The position numbers and the translations under genes are program-made. From NCBI RefSeq assembly GCF_947501665.1, contig NZ_CANMWS010000006.1, forward strand, positions 1 through 64,000: DNA of 64,000 nucleotides, read 5' to 3'. The notes beneath the pieces are model-generated. The model was not told the origin of the DNA and did not search any database. It saw only the letters and a list, made by a program, of their open reading frames with translations. Positions 18,302-24,980 of this stretch are shown here, in pieces. The stretch is from an uncultured Shewanella sp. GTDB taxonomy: Bacteria; Pseudomonadota; Gammaproteobacteria; Enterobacterales; Shewanellaceae. Numbering within the stretch: the first letter of the stretch is position 1; each line of letters begins with the position of its first letter.

Positions 18302-19384
18302 TCAACCCCCCTTATATTCATCTACGATTGCTCTCTCGTAAGCTCTTAAACTAAATGAATGATTTTGAACTCTCCCTGCGTTCCATTGAGAATAATGATA
18401 CCCCTCATGTGCTAGGTTTAACATTACATTTTCCATACTTGATAAATTAATACGTCCCGACATATGTTGCATAACTCCACTATAAAATGCAGTTTTATAT
18501 AGTACTATTCCGCCTTTATAGTGATGTGCATTAGCCCATTGTCCATTATACTTACCAGCGTAAGAATTTGCTTCATCGAAAGAGTCAAACATTTTCACAT
18601 TTCCATCAACAACAATACCATAACGATTATCCGCTTTATAATCATCAGCAATTTTACCTTGAAAATTATCCATTCCTTTTGCTACTTTAACTCCCTCTTC
18701 AAGCATGCTATCTATATCTCCTTTAGGTTTAATACCTAAAGCATCTTCATTTTCTAATTTACCTCTTTTCCCCGATACATTATACGAAACCTTACCACTC
18801 CCAAACTCCCCTTTCATCGCCGAGGTAATAATAGACGCAAATGCGGCCGTTGCCGCACCATTGGCAAATTTACCGCCCATAATTGTAGAGGTAGTACCAC
18901 CCACTACCGCAGCGACCGCAACCCTATAATAGGGGTTTTGAATACCTCTACCACCAATAGCCATAGCCGCCCCAATCCCTGCTGAAATGAAGCCGTTAGC
19001 AAACTTCCCCCCTTGAGCTTCGGCTGCAATGCCTCCGATTGTAGCTTGAGTAAGCACCTGAATATAAGGACTAACTATCGCCGATGCACCGTAAGTCGCT
19101 GCACTAACAGCATAAGTAATCCCAGCTGATTTTAATGCCGCATTACTTGAAGCACCCATAGCACGATTAAAATCATAATTCCATGCTGCAGCAGCTTCAG
19201 GCCCACCATAGTAAGCGGTCAAAGCACTCCCCACTATATTCACTACATTGGCCCCAAAAATCTTAACTGCACCTTTTATGAAATTACGGTTTAACCGCTT
19301 TAATTGCTTAAAAAAGTACCCACTAGGATCCGTGGCATTGAGCGGGTTATTGAGTACATAACTATAGGCATTATAGTTTTGCAG
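18302..19384 (-). CDS. Orphan RHS C-terminal cassette D with HExxH metallopeptidase-like toxin tip
   Basis: This is an open frame of 360 codons that begins inside the conserved RHS junction (LQNYNAYSYVLNNPLNATDP, then SGYF) with no ATG there. A GTG at 19243 could start a 313-aa product. After the junction comes a pre-toxin region with two GGKFANG repeats, different from that of the main gene. The tip (about the last 170 residues) contains HEGYH, a zinc-binding HExxH, with a Glu (RAYERAI) 20 residues further, the spacing of gluzincin peptidases. The toxin stop is next to the candidate immunity gene. It is probably a silent donor cassette for the big RHS gene, or a remnant of a displaced tip. 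Peptidase activity is inferred from the motif. Confidence 0.75.
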   Translation of the reverse strand: MQNYNAYSYVLNNPLNATDPSGYFFKQLKRLNRNFIKGAVKIFGANVVNIVGSALTAYYGGPEAAAAWNYDFNRAMGASSNAALKSAGITYAVSAATYGASAIVSPYIQVLTQATIGGIAAEAQGGKFANGFISAGIGAAMAIGGRGIQNPYYRVAVAAVVGGTTSTIMGGKFANGAATAAFASIITSAMKGEFGSGKVSYNVSGKRGKLENEDALGIKPKGDIDSMLEEGVKVAKGMDNFQGKIADDYKADNRYGIVVDGNVKMFDSFDEANSYAGKYNGQWANAHHYKGGIVLYKTAFYSGVMQHMSGRINLSSMENVMLNLAHEGYHYSQWNAGRVQNHSFSLRAYERAIVDEYKGG

Positions 19385-19627
19385 TTTTATTAGTGGTGAG
19401 ATGGCTGCACCACAAGCGCGACTTAACTTTTACAATACCTGTCCATATAACTCACTGAGTTAATCTCAACATAAGCCCCTATCATAGGGGCTTATGTTGT
19501 TTAACGAGGGAGATTTAATTGTGGGTGTCTTGATTAATCCGGCTACTAACAATTAACAATGCCTGTCCATGTAACGACCATCATCCTTATTTTCATATTA
19601 TTTTTTTTGGTTGTTTTTCAAACAAAA
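19385..19627. repeat. Inter-cassette repeat module between cassettes D and C
   Basis: In plus-strand order it holds a hairpin GTGGTG/CACCAC (19393-19413), the motif AATACCTGTCCATAT (19434-19448), a perfect 14-bp-stem hairpin (19468-19498), the 27-bp repeat (19503-19530), and a second CCTGTCCAT motif (19557-19572). The same order recurs at 22783-23021 and partly at 24595-24701. No gene is present. Confidence 0.8.
19468..19498. terminator. Perfect 14-bp inverted repeat (hairpin) in inter-cassette module
   Basis: AACATAAGCCCCTA and TAGGGGCTTATGTT pair perfectly around TCA. An identical copy is at 22911-22941. Neither strand has a strong T tract, so it may be a transcript-end hairpin, a barrier between cassettes or a recombination feature. 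Confidence 0.6.
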
Positions 19628-20173
19628 CTACCTCCCATTTGGTAAAAACCAAAGTATATATTTTTTAACATATATAAATAATATAGCCAAAGTAAATATT
19701 ACACTCACAAGAGACAACTGAACAAAAAACAAATTCACGAATAAAAGCACAACCAGTGAAATTACTTTCATCTTAAAACCACTTGTTTTTTCTTCACCCA
19801 AAAGAATATAAAAAACAACAAACAGTGACATTAACATCATGAATTTATTATATAAAGATATACCACCCCTATCGATAGCCTTCGCCTTTATGTCATTAAT
19901 CATAATATCACGATTAATCTTTTCAGCTTTCTTTATTTTCACCATATTTTCAGGAGTAATATATTCCCGACCTTGAGAATCTTTATCTATAAATTCAGAA
20001 GTGACAATGTGATTTTCTTTATTTTGTCTATCTATTTCTTCACCATAATTCGGCTCGCACTGATTAAATTTACATATTAAATACTCAATGCGTCCACTAT
20101 TCACTGCTGAAAGAAAAAAGCAAATAACGATTACTGAATAAAATAAAATATTTAATTTTGAAAGCTTGGACAT
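19628..20173 (-). CDS. Candidate immunity protein of cassette C (multi-pass membrane protein)
   Basis: The protein is about 181 aa and unrecognised. It has one hydrophobic segment near the N-terminus (LFYSVIVICFFLSAV), a charged loop of about 85 residues, then two or three membrane segments (FMMLMSLFVVFYILL and the stretch KVISLVVLLFVNLFF onward). It overlaps the end of the cassette C tip by 22 bp. The ATG at 20173 is preferred; an in-frame GTG lies at 20191. Immunity is inferred from position, and the membrane location suggests the toxin acts at or across the inner membrane. Confidence 0.6.
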   Translation of the reverse strand: MSKLSKLNILFYSVIVICFFLSAVNSGRIEYLICKFNQCEPNYGEEIDRQNKENHIVTSEFIDKDSQGREYITPENMVKIKKAEKINRDIMINDIKAKAIDRGGISLYNKFMMLMSLFVVFYILLGEEKTSGFKMKVISLVVLLFVNLFFVQLSLVSVIFTLAILFIYVKKYILWFLPNGR

Positions 20174-20781
20174 GTCCAACCGCCTACACACCAGTTTGTT
20201 TGTTTTGTTTCATGTAAAGATACATTTTCAACATCTGTCCACATAGTACTATGCGTCATAACTTCACTCCAGTAATAACGTCCTCCATCACCAAGATCTG
20301 TATACTCTACTTCATGAAGCCTCCATTCTTGTTCATATTGATATACATCATGATTTTCAAATAAAACTAAATTCGGTATTTTAGATACAAAAACACTTAA
20401 AACATTTAAACCTGCCTTGCTCATTTGAGAAGCAATTGCTCCCTTCCCAGCTCCTAAAACTAAATTTGCTTCTTCATACTCTATATTTACTTCATATATT
20501 TTTTTCAGTTTAAATTTACCTGTTTTACGCCATTCAGTACTCTTTTTTCGCACACTCCCCCCAGCCTGATTCATCAAATACTGCATAGCTGCCATTTGAG
20601 CACCGTTAGCAAACTTACCGCCGCTGAGGGCAGAGGCGGTACCGCCAATGGCAGCTGAAATGATGGTACCACGGACAATTTCACGATTTTTTAAGTTAGC
20701 ACCACCGGGTAAAAATGCACCGCCAGCGCCTTTGGTGACCCCTGCACTCTTTTTATATAAGAAGTAAAGCCATGGCCCCAA
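20152..20781 (-). pseudogene. Degenerate orphan RHS C-terminal cassette C
   Basis: The open part (about 209 codons from a TTG) keeps the second pre-toxin block (VTKGAGGAFLPGGANLKNRE and SGGKFANGAQMAAMQYLMNQ) shared with cassettes A and B. A unique tip of about 130 residues follows, with many aromatic and charged residues (YQYEQEWRLHEVEYTDLG) and two Cys near its end (NWCVGGWTCPSFQN). The upstream part is broken: just beyond the frame, remnants of GGIS.ELMGG and IGA are recognisable in different frames, and a 59-bp segment with inverted-repeat ends interrupts the GHGFISAG region. The LQNYN junction is missing. The tip itself looks intact and could still be a donor. Its activity is unknown. Confidence 0.65.
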
Positions 20782-20802
20782 TTGTCTGTATATAAAGAGT
20801 GC
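20744..20802. repeat. 59-bp segment bounded by inverted repeats within cassette C
   Basis: GCACTCTTTTTATATA (20744-20759) and TATATAAAGAGTGC (20789-20802) are inverted repeats differing by two T residues. The segment replaces the DNA that encodes GKFGHGFIS in the intact cassettes. It encodes nothing itself and could be a tiny hairpin insertion or a strongly diverged stretch. Confidence 0.6.
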
Positions 20803-21166
20803 CGCCCATTAACTCGGTAGAAATGCCGCCCACCATTGCTTTTCAACATAGCATTAGCACCAATTGGTGCCGCCGCAAACTGTTTGACTCACCGATATTG
20901 ACAGAGACACAATAGAGCATCATCCCCAGCATATAGAGGATGATGAATAGACAAAGAAAGAATTGATTCAGAGTGTTTTAGTGCATTTTCTTTATATCAA
21001 AAAAGGTAAAATAGCGCTATTTTTTATGGTCATTACACAAGCCAGCAAGGCCTATACACCTTGGCTAGATTTCTTTGGTTTCCTAAAAATCAAAACAGGC
21101 TTGACTCAACGGGAGCGTCCATATATGCCTTAATTAATTGTTATATAACGTTAACTTGTAATTCAT
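20803..21166. other. Decayed cassette DNA and unassigned spacer
   Basis: The first 80 bases are frameshifted remains of the pre-toxin region of cassette C. The rest carries no supported gene. It includes a hairpin near 20914-20942 (ATCATCC/GGATGAT) and a perfect palindrome AAAATAGCGCTATTTT at 21008-21023 followed by T residues. The usual inter-cassette repeats are absent, so this boundary has been rearranged. Confidence 0.5.
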
Positions 21167-21619
21167 CTATGACTTACGGCTATACATGAATAAAGAAAAA
21201 CTGATAATAAAAGCCATAAATAAAGTAAAAAATAGCACGCCTCCTTTATTATTTACTTTCTCGATACTCTCTTCTACAGTACGAATTTCCAAACCATCTA
21301 TACTAAAACCTAAATAGCGGTTCTCATAATATGCTATCTTCACTGGATTATTATTAAATTTATTAATAAAAGTCTTATTACAAGGGAAGTTTAACGGCAG
21401 AGAAATATAATCATCTACTACCTTATGGTCAGAATAAATCACTCTGAATTTAACTCCTTTTATTGAACGAGACTCAACACATTGAGCTCCAACAGCGATT
21501 CCCTTTTTAATAGAGATTTCTGTCTCATCAATTTCTTGAGACTTTAAGAATAAAGCCAAAAACCCCCAACAGAACCAAACTAACGCAATAAATAAAAATA
21601 TCAGATTATTATTCCTCAT
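21167..21619 (-). CDS. Candidate immunity protein of cassette B (two membrane segments)
   Basis: The 150-aa protein is unrecognised. It has an N-terminal membrane segment (LIFLFIALVWFCWGFLALFL), a soluble beta-rich domain of about 90 residues with two Cys, and a C-terminal membrane segment (VLFFTLFMAFIISFSLFMY). The predicted hairpin topology would place the middle domain in the periplasm. The start overlaps the toxin stop by 4 bp (ATGA), so translation is coupled. Immunity is inferred from this coupling and the repeated layout of the locus. Confidence 0.65.
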   Translation of the reverse strand: MRNNNLIFLFIALVWFCWGFLALFLKSQEIDETEISIKKGIAVGAQCVESRSIKGVKFRVIYSDHKVVDDYISLPLNFPCNKTFINKFNNNPVKIAYYENRYLGFSIDGLEIRTVEESIEKVNNKGGVLFFTLFMAFIISFSLFMYSRKS

Positions 21620-22782
21620 TGACTTTCAACCGCCTTATTTAACTGCTGTACTGTATTAACTGTAGAAAAGATATCAAGTGAAGTAATTCCAAGTGTTCCT
21701 GCAGTATAAGGCTGAATAGATTGCATCAACAAGCCCTTATATGCAGCGTTGATCGACATAGTCGCAGTAACAAAATCCGTCCCCAAAGCTATATTAGCCG
21801 CTTGTAAATCAGTTGCCCCTAAATCGGAAGCAAGTGTTATAAGAGGATCATTACCTGTAGCAGCTTTTGTTAGTTGTCTCATAGCATCAGCACTAAGAAC
21901 AACTGTAAGCCCGCATGTCGCCCCACTACTTACACATCCAATTCCAGCTATTGTTGCACCAGTACCAGATAGAGCTCCATTGATTAAAGCTGCTGTCTGC
22001 TCTTCATTTAATAAATGCCTCTTTTCTAATCCAGAAATACCATGACACCTTCCTTTACATGCAAGCTGCCGCTTCACACTCTCCCCAGCCTGATTCATCA
22101 AATACTGCATAGCTGCCATTTGAGCACCGTTAGCAAACTTACCGCCGCTGAGGGCAGAGGCGGTACCGCCAATGGCAGCTGAAATGATGGTACCACCGAC
22201 GATTTCACGGTTTTTTAGGTTGGCACCGCCGGGTAAAAATGCACCGCCAGCGCCTTTGGTGACCCCCGCAGAGATAAACCCATGACCAAACTTACCACCC
22301 ATTAGTTCAGCAGAAATCCCGCCGACCATGGCATGAGCACCAATTTGCGCCACCACTTGCCCTGAGGTTAACAGGTTACCGCCAAAATCAACAAAACTAT
22401 TCAATTGAGCACCTTCCCAAGCTACGGCATTGATATTTACTGCACTAAGCTCACTAAAGTACTCTCCCACACCTTGTAATGCATAACCTGCAGCGGCGCT
22501 GATGACACCCACCTTAATGCCTGATGTTAAACTGCCTGTCGCCACAAAATTTGCATGACCATTATACAAGGCACTGCACCACACTTGGCAAAATGGGACA
22601 AAATTCAATGCAGTGCTAATAACCGTATTAAGATACGGGATACTGTTTAAGAATTCATGTGCTGCCCATGCACCTGTGACTTTCATCACGCCTTTGAGTA
22701 ACTTCTTAAAAAAGTACCCACTAGGATCGGTGGCATTAAGCGGGTTATTGAGTACATAACTATAAGCATTGTAATTTTGTAG
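21616..22782 (-). CDS. Orphan RHS C-terminal cassette B
   Basis: The open frame begins at the RHS junction LQNYNAYSYVLNNPLNATDP with no start codon there; two in-frame stops lie just upstream. GTG/ATG codons at 22689/22686 could start a product of about 357 aa. The pre-toxin region has two blocks: a diverged version of the main-gene block (KVTGAWAAHEFLNSIPYL), and the GGANLKNRE/GGKFANGAQ block shared with A and C. The unique tip of about 150 residues is rich in Ala, Gly, Thr and Leu with hydrophobic stretches (TIAGIGCVSSGATCGLTVVL). Together with a membrane immunity candidate this could fit a membrane-acting toxin, but no family was recognised. Confidence 0.68.
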   Translation of the reverse strand, partial: LQNYNAYSYVLNNPLNATDPSGYFFKKLLKGVMKVTGAWAAHEFLNSIPYLNTVISTALNFVPFCQVWCSALYNGHANFVATGSLTSGIKVGVISAAAGYALQGVGEYFSELSAVNINAVAWEGAQLNSFVDFGGNLLTSGQVVAQIGAHAMVGGISAELMGGKFGHGFISAGVTKGAGGAFLPGGANLKNREIVGGTIISAAIGGTASALSGGKFANGAQMAAMQYLMNQAGESVKRQLACKGRCHGISGLEKRHLLNEEQTAALINGALSGTGATIAGIGCVSSGATCGLTVVLSADAMRQLTKAATGNDPLITLASDLGATDLQAANIALGTDFVTATMSINAAYKGLLMQSIQPYTAGTLGITSLDIFSTVNTVQQLNKAVESQ

Positions 22783-23021
22783 ATTTTATTAGTGGTGAAA
22801 TGGCTGCACCACAAGCGCGACTTAGCTAGTGAACAAAAGCTATTGAACAAAAACTATTGAACAATGCCTGTCCATATAGCTCACTGCATATAGCTCACTG
22901 AGTTAATCTCAACATAAGCCCCTATCATAGGGGCTTATGTTGTTTAACGAGGGAGATTTAATCGTGGGTGTCTTAATTAATCTTTTAATTAATCTTTGTA
23001 TATGTCTTAATTAATCCTTGG
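22783..23021. repeat. Inter-cassette repeat module between cassettes B and A
   Basis: It has the same order as the module at 19385-19627: GTGGTG/CACCAC hairpin (22792-22812), CCTGTCCATAT motif (about 22861-22878), AACATAAGCCCC hairpin (22911-22941) and the 27-bp repeat (22946-22972). A partial duplication of ATATAGCTCACTG occurs near 22875-22900. No gene is present. Confidence 0.8.
22911..22941. terminator. Perfect 14-bp inverted repeat (hairpin), second copy
   Basis: Identical in sequence to the hairpin at 19468-19498 and in the same position relative to the 27-bp repeat. T tracts are absent, so its role as terminator is uncertain. Confidence 0.6.
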
Positions 23022-23420
23022 TTATCCGTTTCGAGGATTAACAAATTGTAAGTCAAAAAACTGTCTACAATCCTTATAAAAAAGATAATTATATTTAGTT
23101 CCTTCCATTTTCCTGCCCAATTTATCTAACAAATTAGTCCGATATTTCTTATCCAAAGGTTCATTTTCTTGTTTGTCATATCGTTCAATAAGTAAACATA
23201 AATTATTAATATCTGCACTTTTCTCTGTTTTTATTTGTAAGTTTTCAGAAGAAAAAAAGCGCAAATAATCATCGATACGTTCATTTTTACAGCTACCACC
23301 TTCTACATGCAAACAATAAGCTAATTCAATCAACTGTTTTTGAACATCATTTTGATTATTACAAGCTACTAATAATGATACAATAAGAATTGATAAATTA
23401 ATTCTGACCATAAACTTCAT
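23022..23420 (-). CDS. Candidate immunity protein of cassette A (lipoprotein)
   Basis: The protein is about 132 aa and unrecognised, with a clear lipoprotein signal (LSILIVSLLVACNN). The mature part is charged and helical with three to four Cys (YCLHVEGGSCKNE, NLCLLIE, DCRQFF). The start is the ATG at 23420: GGAGG lies eight bases upstream and the gene then overlaps the toxin end by 23 bp. The frame is open upstream to 23453, but that would hide the signal peptide. The periplasmic side location suggests its cognate toxin acts in the envelope. Confidence 0.68.
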   Translation of the reverse strand: MKFMVRINLSILIVSLLVACNNQNDVQKQLIELAYCLHVEGGSCKNERIDDYLRFFSSENLQIKTEKSADINNLCLLIERYDKQENEPLDKKYRTNLLDKLGRKMEGTKYNYLFYKDCRQFFDLQFVNPRNG

Positions 23421-24594
23421 TGATAAACCCTCCATTAATAACTTGACTTCCATTCATTTGAATATTCATTACTTCGGTAATATTAGATCCATAATTAAAT
23501 GCACCTGAAGCCATTTGATAATCACCCACTAATTTCCCAACTATTGGCCAAGCACCAATTGCTGAAAGTGCTGCGTCCCTAATCTTCCCGGTATACGTTC
23601 CATGTATACTTCCTATCGCTTGATTTTTTACCTCATTAACAAAATAGCTATTTGCTTCTCCCGATGCAAAAGTTGAAAACTTACTTAGTGCATTTCTCTC
23701 CATTTCCAAACCGGAAGATGAATTATTCCACAAATTTGCGTCGACACTTAAGGCATACTTTTTAAATAATGAGTATTCATATGGATTAGATTTTTTAAAG
23801 TCAGACAAAAATTCACTACTATAATTTTTGCTAACTCGATCCCATAGTGTTTCTCTGCCTAATTCCTTCAAACTCTCCCCAGCCTGATTCATCAAATACT
23901 GCATAGCTGCCATTTGAGCACCGTTAGCAAACTTACCGCCGCTGAGGGCAGAGGCGGTACCGCCAATGGCGGCTGAAATGATGGTGCCACCGACGATTTC
24001 ACGGTTTTTTAGGTTGGCACCACCGGGTAAAAAGGCCCCACCCGCGCCTTTGGTGACCCCCGCAGAGATAAACCCATGACCAAACTTACCACCCATTAGT
24101 TCCGCTGAAATGCCGCCGACCATAGCATGGGCACCGATTTGCGCCACCACTTGCCCTGAGGTTAACAGGTTACCACCAAAACTGACCATAGAATCTATCA
24201 TCGTCTGTTCAGCGGCAGCATTTCCCGCATCAACAATGTCAGCAATATTCAAATCAGATGTTGTGCCAAATTGCTCTCCAATCCCCTTCAAGGCATAACC
24301 TGCTGCGGCGCTGATGACACCCACCTTAATGCCTGATGTTAAACTGCCTGTCGCGACAAAGGTACTCATACCATTATGCAAAGCAGCGCACCATACCTGA
24401 CATCCCGGCACAAAGTTCAATGCCGTACTAACGACCATATTCAGGTAGGGAATACTGTTCATAAATTCATGAACCGCCCACATTCCTGTGACTTTCATCA
24501 CGCCTTTGAGTAACTTCTTAAAAAAGTAACCGCTAGGATCGGTGGCATTGAGCGGATTATTGAGTACATAACTATAGGCATTATAATTTTGCAG
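23398..24594 (-). CDS. Orphan RHS C-terminal cassette A
   Basis: The open frame runs from the RHS junction (LQNYNAYSYVLNNPLNATDP) with no ATG at the junction. A GTG/ATG at 24501/24498 gives a 367-aa product starting MKVTGMWAVHEF. The first pre-toxin block is almost the same as in the full RHS gene, with 335 bp identical. The second block (GGANLKNRE, GGKFANGAQ) is shared with B and C but not with the main gene. The unique tip (about 165 residues) starts near ESLKELGRETLWDRV and includes YALSVDANLWNNSSSG and SAIGAWPIVGKLVGDYQMA. No known toxin family was recognised. A lipoprotein gene follows with overlap. Confidence 0.7.
   Translation of the reverse strand: MQNYNAYSYVLNNPLNATDPSGYFFKKLLKGVMKVTGMWAVHEFMNSIPYLNMVVSTALNFVPGCQVWCAALHNGMSTFVATGSLTSGIKVGVISAAAGYALKGIGEQFGTTSDLNIADIVDAGNAAAEQTMIDSMVSFGGNLLTSGQVVAQIGAHAMVGGISAELMGGKFGHGFISAGVTKGAGGAFLPGGANLKNREIVGGTIISAAIGGTASALSGGKFANGAQMAAMQYLMNQAGESLKELGRETLWDRVSKNYSSEFLSDFKKSNPYEYSLFKKYALSVDANLWNNSSSGLEMERNALSKFSTFASGEANSYFVNEVKNQAIGSIHGTYTGKIRDAALSAIGAWPIVGKLVGDYQMASGAFNYGSNITEVMNIQMNGSQVINGGFINEVYGQN
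24194..24528. repeat. 335-bp direct repeat, copy in cassette A
   Basis: Compared by eye, this block is base-for-base identical to 25698-26032 at the end of the full-length RHS gene, same orientation, offset 1504 bp. Flanking sequence differs by scattered substitutions. Such identity next to diverged sequence points to recent recombination or gene conversion. Confidence 0.85.
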
Positions 24595-24701
24595 TTTTAT
24601 TAGTGGTGAGATGGCTGCACCACAAATCAGCTTACATCGCTATCGATTTACTCTATTTAACAACTAATAATGCCTGTCCATATTATTCTTTAATTAATCT
24701 T
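24595..24701. repeat. Short inter-cassette module between cassette A and the main immunity gene
   Basis: It contains the GTGGTG/CACCAC hairpin (24603-24623) and the CCTGTCCATAT motif (24667-24683). The AACATAAGCCCC hairpin and the 27-bp repeat are missing here, unlike in the two other modules. Confidence 0.7.
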
Positions 24702-24980
24702 TCATATAGGCCTACAATAACCTCGATAATGATATCCTGTAATAATACCTTCTTTATTCACAATCCAATAATGAATACAAGAAGGATCTAATTTTTTAAA
24801 GTGATATTTATATTCTTTATTTCCGTGAGGAAGAATTGTAACTGTATCAGGCGGTCCATCAAGTTTAATACAAACCTCAATATTTTCTCCTAGGAGTACT
24901 TGACTTTGCTCATCCCAAGAAACAAAGTAAGCACATCCATTTAAAAATACTAATAATATAAAATAATAAATACGTATCAT
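24702..24980 (-). CDS. Candidate immunity lipoprotein for the RHS toxin tip
   Basis: The 92-aa protein is unrecognised, with lipobox LNGCAYF after a short hydrophobic segment. The mature domain is small and beta-rich. Its ATG overlaps the RHS stop by one base (TAATG), so it is translated with the toxin. Position, size and coupling match immunity genes of polymorphic toxins, and the lipid anchor implies protection on the periplasmic side of a membrane. This function is inferred. Confidence 0.72.
   Translation of the reverse strand: MIRIYYFILLVFLNGCAYFVSWDEQSQVLLGENIEVCIKLDGPPDTVTILPHGNKEYKYHFKKLDPSCIHYWIVNKEGIITGYHYRGYCRPI

Noticed and set aside
19393..19413. Integron attC-like site
   Set aside because: The GTGGTG/CACCAC hairpin is short, lacks the conserved attC core sites, and no integron integrase is present.
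20744..20802. Insertion sequence
   Set aside because: At 59 bp with no transposase and no target-site duplication seen, it cannot be called an IS.
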